A DNA stretch of 64,000 bases from Phycisphaerae bacterium. GTDB taxonomy: Bacteria; Planctomycetota; Phycisphaerae; SM23-33. The position numbers and the translations under genes are program-made. The notes beneath the pieces are model-generated. The model was not told where the DNA came from, did no database searches, and saw only the letters and a list, made by a program, of their open reading frames with translations. This document shows, piece after piece, positions 1-8,679 of this stretch. The stretch spans positions 24,834-88,833 of the forward strand of contig DRGC01000076.1 in the NCBI GenBank assembly GCA_011050235.1, written 5' to 3'. Numbering within the stretch: the stretch's first letter is position 1; every line of letters begins with the position of its first letter.

Positions 1-157
1 GCCGAAACAGCCGAGCCGCCTCGTCGGTCAGGGGCGGGGCCTTCCATTGGCGCTGATTGCGGACGAACAGCGCGACCGTGTCGAACCCGTAATCGGCCGC
101 CGCCACGAGCGCCCGATCGGTGCCGCCGGCGATGCTGAGATGCGATCCAAGAATCAT
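1..157 (-). CDS. nfo: Endonuclease IV, 5' end only (runs off the window)
   Basis: On the minus strand an ATG at 157 opens a frame reading MILGSHLSIAGG, then LFVRNQRQW and PPLTDEAARLF, and it stays open to the window edge. This is the conserved start of endonuclease IV (AP endonuclease, Xylose-isomerase-like TIM barrel), where an early G-x-H-x-S-x-x-GG segment carries a metal-contacting His and the KNQRQW-like motif follows. The enzyme cuts DNA 5' to abasic sites in base-excision repair. Only about 52 codons are visible, so the rest of the protein and the metal ligands cannot be checked. It is divergent from the gene at 355, with a large inverted repeat between them. Confidence 0.85.
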   Translation of the reverse strand, partial: MILGSHLSIAGGTDRALVAAADYGFDTVALFVRNQRQWKAPPLTDEAARLFR

Positions 158-185
158 GGGCCCATGGTATATGATCGGGCAGCTG

Positions 186-265
186 GTAGGGTGCGTAGCT
201 TTGCTACGCACGCGGCGATGTCTGTCGCCTCTGCCCGGCGTGCGTAGCAAAGCTACGCACCCTAC
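186..265. repeat. Perfect 28-bp inverted repeat, each arm itself a hairpin
   Basis: The arms 186-213 and 238-265 are exact reverse complements, separated by 24 nt. Each arm contains its own palindrome: TGCGTAGC, a 3-nt loop, then GCTACGCA. The element lies between the divergent nfo and the 355 gene. It has the shape of a REP/BIME-like mobile hairpin pair rather than a terminator, because no T-tract follows either side. Confidence 0.85.
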
Positions 266-354
266 AACTTGCAAAATCCCGGCCAGGCGGTACCATAAAC
301 GCCCTTTGTGAGCTGCCGGCCTGTGGTCGACGGCGCCTGGAACGAGGTGAGCAG

Positions 355-2496
355 ATGGCTTTCAGATTCTTCCGACGTCGCCAGAAGACCGTCATCATCA
401 TCATGGTCGTGCTGATGGTCAGTTTTCTGGTGGGCTTTCAGGGCCTCAATTCGCTGATGCGCCCGTCGCGCTCCGGACGCGTGATCGCCCAGCTGCGCAA
501 CGGGCACAAGATCAAGAATCGCGATATCCGCCTGGCTCTCAGCGACGTTGAAATAATCTCGTCGGACCCCCGCCTGGTCAGCTCGGCCTTGAAGAGGATC
601 CTCGCGGACGGGCGCGGGCTGGCTGCGGCAGAGACTTACGCGATCCTGTTGGCAGAGGCCTCCGATGTAACCTTGATCCGACAGGAAGAGGTGGATGCGT
701 ATCTCGATGACCGCGAGGTGACGGGCGTGCCATATGCGGAACTGATCTCTCGTCTGCGAGCACGGGGGATTCCCGAAAAGGAGCTCCGAGCGGCCTTGGC
801 CCGGCAGCTGTTGGTGCACAAGTCTTTCTTCCAGGCCCTGGTCGACACGCCCCTGTCCGAGCCTCGGTTGCGCCGGCGGTTTGTCGACATCACCGAAAAG
901 GTCACACTGCGCGTCGTCAAGATTCCAGCCGAGCCCTTCTTGGCCGACGTACCTGAACCGGCCGCGGAGGCGGTCCAACAGCAGTTCGCCCGGTACCAGA
1001 ACACTCTGGCCGGCGAGGACCAATCCGCCGACTCGTTCGCCTTCGGCTACAAACGCCCCAACCGTGTTGATGTGCAATACCTGTTTGTGCGTCGCGACCT
1101 CGTGGATCGCGTCATGCGTATCCCAGCCGAGCAGGCACGGGAGTATTTCATCGATCATCAGCACGACGAGGACTTTCTCGAGCAGCTGGGCCCGATCGAA
1201 AAAGACGAGGACGGCGAGACCCCCGACCTCATCGCGCCGGTGCGGTTCAGCGATGTCCGCGAGGCCATCGTTCGCAAGCTCCGGCAGGATGCGGTCCGTG
1301 CGAAACTCAACGACATCCTGTCGACCACCGAGCGACATCTGTGGGCGACGAGCCGCCAGGGCGGCAGGGCCGGCGCCTCCTACGAGCAGGCCCTGGCGAA
1401 GATGACTCTACCGGCCGAAGCGGCGTTGAGCCGCCGCCTGGCGACCGTTCGTATCGACCGCAAACCGCTGGGCGAGGCGCTGGCGACACTGGCCGAGGCC
1501 GCCAATCTGGCCGCGATCAGCTTTCCCTACGGCACGCAGGATGGGCGCGCGGTTGACGCCCAGACGCGCGTAAAGCTCCGCAAGAAAGACATCACGCTGG
1601 GCGAGGCCCTGGCGGCGATCTGTAAGCAACTGAAGTGGCCGGAACTGACCTGGGCTCGTTGCACAGCGTTCACAGGGGCGAACGACGTTCTCTTTGCCGT
1701 GGGGCCCGCTCGGTCGTTGCCCTTCGAAGTCGGCCAGACCGGTTTGCTCGCCAAAGGACAGGTCGCCCGGCATCCCGTGTTGGGCCGGGCCCTCACCGGC
1801 GGCAACCGACCCGCGCTGCTGGCGCAGTTGGCGTTCCAGAAGGATGTTTTTAGCGAGGTGGCCCGAGAGACGTCGGCCGTCTATCGACCCCGCATGCGGG
1901 TGGTGGGCGACGAAGGCGGCACGCTGCTTTGGCGGATTGTCGAGGCCCGCCCCAGCGAGATGCCGCAAACCATGACCGACGACATCGCTCAAGAGGTGAT
2001 CGGCGACCTCAAGAGCGTCCAGGCTATGGCGCTGGCCGAGGAGGCCGGAGCAAAGCTGCTCGACCGGGCCGCCAAACGCTCCCTGGAAAAAGCCGCCAAG
2101 TCGGCCGACTTCGATAGCAGTGAAACCGATCCGCTCGTGCGGCGGACGCTGCTGGGGGGGCGACCCCAGAGCAATCCTCTGCCGGGCGTGAGGCTGTCGG
2201 CCGCGTCTTTCGACAAGTTCATGACGGCGGGGTTCGACCTGATTGACAAGCGGGAACTCCTGGACGATGAGAGCGACAAGGCGCCGGCCGTCATGGCCGT
2301 CGTGTCGTTGCCGCTGGAACGGACCGTGTGCGTGATCGAGCTTCTGGCCCACGAGCCGGCAACGGCCGACGAATATAGGCTGGCCCGTTCGGAACTGCTG
2401 GGTATTCTGCGTTATGAGCACATGCGCCGGGCCTTCACTGCATGGTTCAGCCGCGAGGCGGTCATCGAACGCACCGGCTTCCGGCCTCGTGGATAG
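355..2496 (+). CDS. Membrane-anchored SurA/PpiD-N-like protein with an STN-like segment
   Basis: This is a 713-residue protein. An N-terminal basic stretch (RFFRRRQK) is followed by one membrane helix at about residues 13-30, giving an inner-membrane anchor with a periplasmic body. Residues about 45-190 are helical (VPYAELISRLRARGIPEK) and resemble the SurA_N/PpiD chaperone fold, but I see no parvulin rotamase domain. Residues about 366-445 (PLGEALATLAEAANLAA, then KLRKKDITLGEALAA) resemble an STN/secretin N-type module. GAGGTGA lies 6 nt before the ATG. A role in envelope protein folding or export is plausible but inferred. It could instead be a lineage-specific structural protein. Confidence 0.6.
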   Translation: MAFRFFRRRQKTVIIIMVVLMVSFLVGFQGLNSLMRPSRSGRVIAQLRNGHKIKNRDIRLALSDVEIISSDPRLVSSALKRILADGRGLAAAETYAILLAEASDVTLIRQEEVDAYLDDREVTGVPYAELISRLRARGIPEKELRAALARQLLVHKSFFQALVDTPLSEPRLRRRFVDITEKVTLRVVKIPAEPFLADVPEPAAEAVQQQFARYQNTLAGEDQSADSFAFGYKRPNRVDVQYLFVRRDLVDRVMRIPAEQAREYFIDHQHDEDFLEQLGPIEKDEDGETPDLIAPVRFSDVREAIVRKLRQDAVRAKLNDILSTTERHLWATSRQGGRAGASYEQALAKMTLPAEAALSRRLATVRIDRKPLGEALATLAEAANLAAISFPYGTQDGRAVDAQTRVKLRKKDITLGEALAAICKQLKWPELTWARCTAFTGANDVLFAVGPARSLPFEVGQTGLLAKGQVARHPVLGRALTGGNRPALLAQLAFQKDVFSEVARETSAVYRPRMRVVGDEGGTLLWRIVEARPSEMPQTMTDDIAQEVIGDLKSVQAMALAEEAGAKLLDRAAKRSLEKAAKSADFDSSETDPLVRRTLLGGRPQSNPLPGVRLSAASFDKFMTAGFDLIDKRELLDDESDKAPAVMAVVSLPLERTVCVIELLAHEPATADEYRLARSELLGILRYEHMRRAFTAWFSREAVIERTGFRPRG

Positions 2497-2525
2497 GCCT
2501 CTGACGGCCAAACACTGCCGGGCGC

Positions 2526-2553
2526 TTGACAGGCATCTGCGTGCGGGTAAACT
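2526..2553 (+). promoter_or_regulatory. Promoter of tRNA-Phe
   Basis: TTGACA (2526-2531), 16 nt, then TAAACT (2548-2553) lie about 34 nt upstream of the tRNA 5' end. This is a good sigma70-type match at the right distance for a stable RNA gene. Confidence 0.6.
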
Positions 2554-2586
2554 GTCAGGTCCTTCGGCTGGATGCGACGGTCGATT

Positions 2587-2659
2587 GGCCAGGTAGCTCA
2601 GTTGGTAGAGCGCGGCCCTGAAAAGGCCGGCGTCGCTGGTTCAAGTCCAGTCCTGGCCA
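2587..2659 (+). tRNA. tRNA-Phe (GAA)
   Basis: The gene is 73 nt long. The acceptor stem GGCCAGG pairs with CCTGGCC, the discriminator is A, the D-arm reads GCTC...GAGC, the anticodon arm is CGGCC-CTGAAAA-GGCCG with anticodon GAA, and the T-arm is CTGGT-TCAAGTC-CAGTC-like. CCA is not encoded and would have to be added after transcription. A promoter match sits just upstream, and the S41 protease gene begins 43 nt downstream. Confidence 0.96.
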
Positions 2660-2702
2660 TTTCTTCTTGCGCTGGGGTCGTGGCCACCGGAAGCCTGTTG
2701 CC

Positions 2703-4097
2703 ATGCCAAAACGGAACATCATCTGGATTCTGGCCATTATCGCTGCGGCGGTGGTTGTGATCTGGACCACGCAGCACCGATCCATGCCGACACCCCCCGC
2801 CGCCGCGCCCGTCGAACTTCGCACCGTTTACCACGTCCGCCAGCTCATCAAAGACCGCTATGCAGGCGACATTGACGACCGGGCCGTCCAGCAGGGAGCG
2901 GTTCGAGGCATGATCGAGTCTCTGGATGCCGCCTCCAGTTACGTCTCGCCCGATCGGATGGTCGGTTTTCGCGACCACATGAGGGGCCTGATAAGGGGGT
3001 TTGGGCTCAAGCTCGAACACGTCGACGACGGCATCCTGGTCGTAGCGCCGCTGTTCGGGTCGCCGGCCCACTACGCCGGTATCCTCCCCGGCGACCGGAT
3101 CGTTGCCGTCGACGGCCAGCCTACGGCCGAGATGAGCTTCGATTCCGTTTACGCCAAGCTGAACGACCCGACCCGCCAGAGTGCAGAACTCTCCGTCGTG
3201 CGCGCCTATCGGCCGCTCAAGCCCATTCGACTTCAGCGGCGCGAGTTTCCCATCGAAACGGTCACCGGGCTGAGCCGCGACGCCGATGACCAGTGGATTT
3301 ATTTGATCGACGAGGGCAGCGGCATTGCCTACGTGCGAATCTCCGAGTTCGTCAGCGAGACCGCCCAGGAGCTTCAACAGGCATTTCGCCGCTTGCCCGA
3401 GACGCGCGCCGTGGTGCTCGATCTGCGCGATAACCCCGGCGGCCTTTTGCCCGCGGCCGTTGCCGTCACGGACCTTCTGCTGTCCGAAGGGCCCGTCGTG
3501 ACGGTTTTCTCACCCAACGAAGGGCCCAAGGCCTATCTCGCCCGGCGCGAGGGAACGACGTATCCAACGATGCCGGTGGTCGTGCTGATCAACGGGCAGA
3601 CCGCCTCGGCGGCGGAGATCGTCGCCGGGGCCCTGGCCGCCAACGGGCGGGCGGTTCTCATCGGCGAACTGACGCTGGGCAAGACATCGATCCAAAGCAT
3701 GTATCCGCTTCCCGACGGCATGGGACAGGTGAACATCACCACCGCACGGTACGTCGTCGGAGCCGTCGACCCAACCGAACCACCCCCAGGCGATGCCGTC
3801 GGCGGCGCCCCCGGCGTCCAGCCGCACGTTGTCGTCCCGGTTGCGCCCGAGCTTCATCGTCGGCTGTCTCGTCTGCGGTTCGTCTCCGCACTGGGGCCGA
3901 GGATTCTGGCCGCCCATCTCAACGGCGCTGCCGTTTCTGCTCCCGGGGCGGCGCCGGAGCCCGACCTCGCCGAACAGATCAGCATGGACCCCCAACTGTC
4001 CAGGGCCGTTCGCCTGCTGGCCGAGCCCGGCGCCGTCGAGCGGATTCTTCGCCAGGCTGCTGCCGACAGCGACCCGGCCGTGAGAGGCGATGAGTAA
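2703..4097 (+). CDS. S41 family C-terminal processing peptidase (CtpA/Tsp-like)
   Basis: This is a 464-residue serine protease of the CtpA/Prc family. It has an N-terminal membrane helix (residues about 6-20), an S41 N-terminal helical region, a PDZ domain around residues 90-160 (YAGILPGDRIVAVDG) and the peptidase core. The catalytic dyad is visible as Ser302 in TASAAE and Lys327 in GKTSIQ, with the family's usual 25-residue spacing. RDNPGG and GQVNITTARY are further family motifs. I chose ATG 2703 because the hydrophobic anchor starts right after it, whereas an upstream in-frame ATG at 2667 adds an odd extension. It overlaps tsaD by 8 nt, so the two are likely cotranscribed. It is expected to trim C-termini of periplasmic proteins. 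Confidence 0.92.
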   Translation: MPKRNIIWILAIIAAAVVVIWTTQHRSMPTPPAAAPVELRTVYHVRQLIKDRYAGDIDDRAVQQGAVRGMIESLDAASSYVSPDRMVGFRDHMRGLIRGFGLKLEHVDDGILVVAPLFGSPAHYAGILPGDRIVAVDGQPTAEMSFDSVYAKLNDPTRQSAELSVVRAYRPLKPIRLQRREFPIETVTGLSRDADDQWIYLIDEGSGIAYVRISEFVSETAQELQQAFRRLPETRAVVLDLRDNPGGLLPAAVAVTDLLLSEGPVVTVFSPNEGPKAYLARREGTTYPTMPVVVLINGQTASAAEIVAGALAANGRAVLIGELTLGKTSIQSMYPLPDGMGQVNITTARYVVGAVDPTEPPPGDAVGGAPGVQPHVVVPVAPELHRRLSRLRFVSALGPRILAAHLNGAAVSAPGAAPEPDLAEQISMDPQLSRAVRLLAEPGAVERILRQAAADSDPAVRGDE

Positions 4098-5184
4098 CCC
4101 CACGCTGATTTTAGGTATCGAGACGAGCTGCGATGAAACCGCCTGCGCGGTCGTCGCCGATGGGCAAGACGTTCGGGCCAACGTCGTGGCCAGCCAGGTC
4201 GACCTTCACGCGGCCTACGGCGGCGTCGTGCCGGAACTCGCCTCCCGGGCGCATATCGAGGCGATCAACAACGTCGTCACACGCGCCCTGGCTGAGGCCG
4301 GCGCATCGGCCGACGAGATCGCCGCGGTGGCCGTCACGAACGAGCCGGGCCTGATCGGCTCGCTGCTGGTGGGCGTGATGGCGGCCAAGACCGCCGCGTG
4401 GGTCCTGGATGTCCCGCTGATCGCCGTCAACCACGTCTGTGCTCATGCATATGCGGCATCGCTCGACGACGATCCGATCGCTTACCCCGCCGCGGCGCTG
4501 ATTTGCTCGGGTGGGCACACGGCCTTGTACCGCTGTCTGTCGCCGACGCGGCTGGAGCTTCTGGGCAGCACGATCGACGACGCCGCCGGCGAGGCCTTCG
4601 ATAAGGTCGCCGGCATCCTGCGCCTGGGTTATCCGGGCGGGCCGGCCATCGAACGGGCCGCACGGCAGGGCGATTCGGCGGTCGTCAAGCTGCCGCGGTC
4701 GCTGCTGCGGGGCCAATCGCTCGATTTCTCGTTCAGCGGGCTCAAGACGGCGGTGCTGTACCACGTCAACGGCCTGCCGGGCCGGCGGAAGGGCAAGCGG
4801 AGGCGCGTCGGCGCCCAGGCCCAGCGGGCGGCCAGCCAGCCCAACGCCGGGGGGGGCATCGAACAGTTCACCGAGCAGGAAGTCGCCGACCTGGCCGCGA
4901 GCTTTCAGGCGGCTGTCGTGGACGTCCTGGTGACCAAGCTTCGCCGGGCGGCCAAGCTCACCGGCGCCCGGACGCTTGTCCTGGGCGGGGGGGTATCGGC
5001 CAACACAGCCCTGCGCGCCGCTGCAGGCGCGCTGGCGGAAAAGCTCGGCTCACCGCTGCGACTGCCGGCGATGACGTTCACCGTCGACAACGCCGCGATG
5101 GTGGCGGGGCTGGGGTATCATCACCTGCTGGCCGGCGAGACGGCTGGCTACGATCTGCAGGCCTGCGCTACAGTGCGGCGTTAG
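4090..5184 (+). CDS. tsaD: tRNA N6-adenosine threonylcarbamoyltransferase
   Basis: This is a 364-residue TsaD/Kae1 protein. It transfers threonylcarbamoyl from TC-AMP to A37 of ANN-decoding tRNAs, acting in the cytoplasm with TsaB and TsaE, which are not in this window. Diagnostic motifs are GIETSCDETACAVV at the start, the metal-binding HVCAHAYA, the SGGHTALY motif, DDAAGEAFDKVA and the C-terminal LGGGVSANTALR with TVDNAAM. A basic insertion of about 25 residues (RRKGKRRRVGAQ and following) near residues 233-258 is longer than in most bacterial homologues. It starts inside the protease gene (8-nt overlap), which suggests translational coupling. Confidence 0.97.
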   Translation: MSNPTLILGIETSCDETACAVVADGQDVRANVVASQVDLHAAYGGVVPELASRAHIEAINNVVTRALAEAGASADEIAAVAVTNEPGLIGSLLVGVMAAKTAAWVLDVPLIAVNHVCAHAYAASLDDDPIAYPAAALICSGGHTALYRCLSPTRLELLGSTIDDAAGEAFDKVAGILRLGYPGGPAIERAARQGDSAVVKLPRSLLRGQSLDFSFSGLKTAVLYHVNGLPGRRKGKRRRVGAQAQRAASQPNAGGGIEQFTEQEVADLAASFQAAVVDVLVTKLRRAAKLTGARTLVLGGGVSANTALRAAAGALAEKLGSPLRLPAMTFTVDNAAMVAGLGYHHLLAGETAGYDLQACATVRR

Positions 5185-5202
5185 AGACGATATAATGCAG
5201 CC

Positions 5203-5961
5203 ATGAATGAACAGATGCTTCGTGACTTGTTGAGCGCCGTTGGCAGCGGCGATCTGAACGTCGATGACGCCGTCGAGCGGCTTCGCCATCTGCCGTTCGA
5301 GCCGATGGGCTTTGCCAACGTGGATCACCATCGGTCGATCCGCTGCGGGGCCGGCGAGGTGATTTTCTGTCCGGGCAAGACGCCCGAGCAGGTGGCGGCA
5401 ATCTTCGAGAAGCTCATGCAGACGGGCGGAAACGTTCTGGCCACCCGGGCCGACCAGGGGGCGTTCGAGGCCGTCGCCCAGCGATGCCCGCAGGCGATCT
5501 ACGACCTCCTGTCGCGGACGATAACGCTCCGCCAGGGCGAGCAGGGCCCGGCCGTCGGTCACGTGGCCATCGTCGCCGCCGGGACGAGTGATCTGCCGGT
5601 GGCCGAGGAGGCCCGTGTCACCGCCGAACTGATGGGCGCGAAGGTGACCACGCATTACGATGTCGGCGTGGCGGGTCTGCATCGGTTGCTGGCGTGTCGC
5701 GAAGAGTTGACCTCGGCGCTGGCCATCGTCGTTACCGCCGGCATGGAAGGGGCGCTGGCCAGTGTGGTCGGCGGGCTGGTGGGCGCGCCTGTGCTGGCCG
5801 TGCCGACCTCTGTCGGCTATGGCGCGAGCTTCGGCGGGCTGGCGGCGCTGCTGGCGATGCTCAACAGCTGTGCGTCGAACGTCAGCGTCGTCAATATCGA
5901 TAACGGATTCTCGGGCGGGTATATCGCGGCGATGATCAACCGCCAGTCGGTTGGGGAATAG
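5203..5961 (+). CDS. larB: LarB, carboxylase for nickel-pincer cofactor synthesis
   Basis: This is a 252-residue LarB/AIR-carboxylase-like protein. LarB carboxylates and hydrolyses nicotinate adenine dinucleotide in the first step towards the nickel-pincer nucleotide cofactor of lactate racemase-type enzymes. Visible features are an N-terminal helical part, DHHRSIRCGAGEVIFCPGK, the PurE-like core VAIVAAGTSDLPVAEEA, TAGMEGALASVVGGLV and a C-terminal NIDNGFSGGYIA. Its partners LarC and LarE are not in the window, so cofactor completion depends on genes elsewhere. It sits 18 nt after tsaD and 2 nt before nnrD. A TATAAT hexamer lies just before the start and could give a nearly leaderless message, but I would not rely on it. 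Confidence 0.93.
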   Translation: MNEQMLRDLLSAVGSGDLNVDDAVERLRHLPFEPMGFANVDHHRSIRCGAGEVIFCPGKTPEQVAAIFEKLMQTGGNVLATRADQGAFEAVAQRCPQAIYDLLSRTITLRQGEQGPAVGHVAIVAAGTSDLPVAEEARVTAELMGAKVTTHYDVGVAGLHRLLACREELTSALAIVVTAGMEGALASVVGGLVGAPVLAVPTSVGYGASFGGLAALLAMLNSCASNVSVVNIDNGFSGGYIAAMINRQSVGE

Positions 5962-5963
5962 CC

Positions 5964-6869
5964 ATGGATCTGGAACGCATCACAGCGTTGCCCGCGTTGC
6001 CCCCTCGGCGGGCGGACGCCCACAAGGGCGATTTCGGGCGTGTGCTGGTGGCGGGCGGATCGCGCGGCATGATCGGGGCGGTCGCCCTGACGGCCAACGC
6101 AGCCTTTCGCGGCGGGGCGGGTCTGGTGACCTTTGCGGCGCCGGAAACCGTCCAGCAAGCTATCGCGACGCTCTGTCCCTGCGCGACATCGTTGCCGCTG
6201 ACGTGCGAGAGGTCGGGCGACTTGGCCGGCGATGCGACCGGCGAGTTCATGGCAGCCGCCGAGGCCGCGGATGTCCTGGCGGTGGGCCCGGGGATGGGCG
6301 TGGGGCCGAAGCAGGGGGGATTGGTCCAGGCGGCCCTGGCTTCCGGCAAGCCGCTCGTGTTGGATGCGGACGGCCTGAACAATCTGGCCTTGATCGAGAA
6401 TTGGTCCGGCCTGCGTCGCTGTCCGCTGGTGATGACCCCACACCCGGGAGAGTTCGCCCGCCTGACGGGCAAGAAGGCCCGGGTCACTTCGAAGGGCCGC
6501 ATGTCGGCGGCGAGTAAGGCCGTTCATCAATGGGTGCGGGCCTCTGCGCATGCCGGGCCCCTGGTGTGCGTGCTGAAAGGGGCGGGCACGATCGTCACGG
6601 ACGGCCGGCGGGTGTACGTCAACGCCACGGGCAATCCGGGCATGGCCACCGGCGGGACGGGCGACGTGTTGACGGGCCTGATCGCGGCGCTGATCGCGCC
6701 GCTGATCGGGCAGGGGCTGGGATTGTTCGAGGCGGCCTGCATGGGTGTGTGGGCGCACGGCCGGGCCGGCGACCTGGCCGCCGAGCACCTCGGCCAGACG
6801 TCGCTGATGGCCACCGACTTGCTGGATTATCTTCCCCCTGCACTGCAAGAGCTGGGCAGCCGGGGCTGA
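5964..6869 (+). CDS. nnrD: ADP/ATP-dependent NAD(P)H-hydrate dehydratase
   Basis: This is a 301-residue ribokinase-fold enzyme that repairs hydrated NAD(P)H by nucleotide-dependent dehydration. The family signatures are in order: KGDFGRVLVAGGSRGMIGA, GGAGLVTFA, VGPGMG, VLDADGLNN, TPHPGEFARL and the active-site NPGMATGGTGDVLTG. The N-terminal epimerase domain (NnrE) often fused to it is absent, so this is the stand-alone form. It begins 2 nt after larB, and both belong to the same plus-strand run. A pairing of NAD-derived cofactor synthesis (LarB) with NAD(P)H repair is suggestive but may be coincidental. Confidence 0.95.
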   Translation: MDLERITALPALPPRRADAHKGDFGRVLVAGGSRGMIGAVALTANAAFRGGAGLVTFAAPETVQQAIATLCPCATSLPLTCERSGDLAGDATGEFMAAAEAADVLAVGPGMGVGPKQGGLVQAALASGKPLVLDADGLNNLALIENWSGLRRCPLVMTPHPGEFARLTGKKARVTSKGRMSAASKAVHQWVRASAHAGPLVCVLKGAGTIVTDGRRVYVNATGNPGMATGGTGDVLTGLIAALIAPLIGQGLGLFEAACMGVWAHGRAGDLAAEHLGQTSLMATDLLDYLPPALQELGSRG

Positions 6870-6878
6870 CGGGGTTTC

Positions 6879-6908
6879 TTGACAGACGCCCGCGGCGACC
6901 TCTACCAT
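6879..6908 (+). promoter_or_regulatory. Candidate promoter for the btuFC-like operon
   Basis: TTGACA (6879-6884) is followed after 18 nt by TACCAT (6903-6908), ending 34 nt before the ATG at 6943. It would allow the importer genes to be transcribed independently of larB-nnrD. No cobalamin riboswitch is recognisable in the short leader. Confidence 0.5.
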
Positions 6909-6942
6909 CGCGACGCACTCGTCGCATTGAACCGACCGCTTC

Positions 6943-8679
6943 ATGATACGAATGACCATTATCGTTGCGTTATCGCTTTGCCTGGTCCAGGCCGGCCCGG
7001 CCCGCGCAGACGATGCCGCCGCCGAGGGCCCGCGGATCGTCAGCTTCTCTCCGGCGCTGACCCGCATCCTGTTCGACATGAACCTCGGCCACCATGTCGT
7101 CGGCGTGACGCGTTTTTGCCGTCTTCCCGACGGCATCGAGCGTCCGCGGATCGGCGATGCGGAGACCATCAGCGCCGAGACGATCCTGGCCGTTCGGCCG
7201 GACATCATCCTCACCCAGTCCTGGCCGGAGCGATTCCGCGGCGTTACCGACGCGGACTCACGGGTGAAGATCGTGGCGATCCCCATCGAACGGTTGGACG
7301 ACGTGCCGGTTGCCATCGAACGGATCGGCGAGGTGGTCGGTCAACCTGAACTGGCTGCGGCGACGCGAGACGCTTTCCTCGCCCGTCTGGCCTCGGTTCG
7401 CCGAAGCGTAGCCGGCCGCGAGCCTGTGCGCGTGCTGTTCGTGATGGGGACGGATCGGCCAACCGCATGTGGGCCGGATAATTTCATCCACGACCTGATC
7501 GAACTGGCTGGCGGCACGAATGCCGGGGCGGACGTTGCCGGTACGACGCCGTGGCGACCGACACACATCGACGCCATTGTCGCGACGGCCCCGGACGTGA
7601 TTGTCTGCTATGTCCCCGCCGCTCAGGCCGATCGGGCCCGGACGTATTGGCTTCAGTGGAGCAATCTACCGGCGGCCCGGGCCGGACGCGTGGTTGTGAT
7701 GACGGGCCCGGACTGGTTGCGACCGTCGATGCGCCTGGCCGAACTGGCCGCCGTGCTGGCCGAGAAGATCCATCCGGATCTGGCCGGGGCGACGACTGCG
7801 GAGGTGTCCCTCTGGCGGGCCCGACTGCTGCGCTGGTTGGCGGCGGCGGTGGTCGGGGCGGGGTTGGCCATCGGCGGGATGGCGCTGCAGGGGCTGCTGC
7901 GGAACCCGTTGGCCGACCCGTACATTCTGGGCGTCTCCAGTGGAGCGGGCGTGGGGGTACTGCTTGGGATGGCGGCGGCGGCATCGTGGTCGGCGGTTCC
8001 GGAGTGGGCATCGACGCCGGCCCTGGCGTTCGTGGGAGCGATGGTGACCTGTGCGGTGGTCTATGCGCTGGCCCAGCGGGGCGGGCGGTTGGATCCGTAC
8101 ACGTTGATCCTGGCCGGCGTAATCGCCAACACCTTCAACGGGGCGATCCTGCTGGCCATCTATCTATACGTGGACGTCTACCGGATCGCTGAGTTCACAC
8201 ACTGGGCGATGGGGCGCCTGCCGGATTCGGTCGACGTGCGCTTGCTGATCATGTGTGGGGGCCTGGTCATTGTCGGCGGCTGCGCGCTGTTGTGGCAGGC
8301 AGCGGCGGCGAACGTGTTGACGCTGGGCGACCAGGTAGCCGCCAGCACGGGCGTGGCGGTCGGTCGGCTGCGGATCGTGACGTTCACGGCGGTGGGGCTG
8401 ATGACGGCGGCAGCGGTGGCGCTGGCCGGGCCGATCGGCTTTGTGGGGCTGATCGTTCCACATATCTGCCGGATGATCGTCGGGCCCGATCAGCGGATCG
8501 GCTTGGTGACGTCAGCGGTGGCGGGGGCGGTGCTGCTGGTGCTGGCCGAGAGCCTCTGCCGATGGGTGGGGCCGATGGTCAACGTCAGCCTCGTGCCGGT
8601 GGGCATCTTGACGGCGCTGACGGGCGGGCCGTTCTTTGTGGTGCTGCTGCGGCGTCAGCGCGGGAGGGCGACGGTATGA
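6943..8679 (+). CDS. Fused ABC substrate-binding protein and BtuC/FecCD-type permease
   Basis: This 578-residue chain joins two parts that are normally separate. Residues 1-22 are a signal sequence. Residues about 30-275 form a class III (BtuF-like) binding protein, seen as RIVSFSPALTRILFDM, RPDIILTQSWP and LIELAGGTNA. Residues about 290-578 are a FecCD permease, seen as MALQGLLRNPLADPYILGVS, GRLRIVTFTAVGL and IGFVGLIVPHICRM near the coupling region. The usual first permease helix before the LRLPR-like segment is missing. A periplasmic binding domain in its place keeps the remaining helices in the expected orientation. The gene overlaps the ATPase gene by 4 nt (ATGA). The family imports corrinoids, haem or siderophores. 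Cobalamin is favoured by the riboswitch locus 2 kb away but not proven. Confidence 0.9.
   Translation: MIRMTIIVALSLCLVQAGPARADDAAAEGPRIVSFSPALTRILFDMNLGHHVVGVTRFCRLPDGIERPRIGDAETISAETILAVRPDIILTQSWPERFRGVTDADSRVKIVAIPIERLDDVPVAIERIGEVVGQPELAAATRDAFLARLASVRRSVAGREPVRVLFVMGTDRPTACGPDNFIHDLIELAGGTNAGADVAGTTPWRPTHIDAIVATAPDVIVCYVPAAQADRARTYWLQWSNLPAARAGRVVVMTGPDWLRPSMRLAELAAVLAEKIHPDLAGATTAEVSLWRARLLRWLAAAVVGAGLAIGGMALQGLLRNPLADPYILGVSSGAGVGVLLGMAAAASWSAVPEWASTPALAFVGAMVTCAVVYALAQRGGRLDPYTLILAGVIANTFNGAILLAIYLYVDVYRIAEFTHWAMGRLPDSVDVRLLIMCGGLVIVGGCALLWQAAAANVLTLGDQVAASTGVAVGRLRIVTFTAVGLMTAAAVALAGPIGFVGLIVPHICRMIVGPDQRIGLVTSAVAGAVLLVLAESLCRWVGPMVNVSLVPVGILTALTGGPFFVVLLRRQRGRATV

Noticed and set aside
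1408..2511. Long minus-strand frame opposite the SurA-like gene
   Set aside because: It is a mirror of the real gene with no signal peptide or motif, and the opposite strand shows the ribosome-binding site and domain structure.
5189..5202. TATAAT just before larB as a true promoter
   Set aside because: It lies too close to the start codon, has no -35 partner, and the gene sits in a tight plus-strand run.
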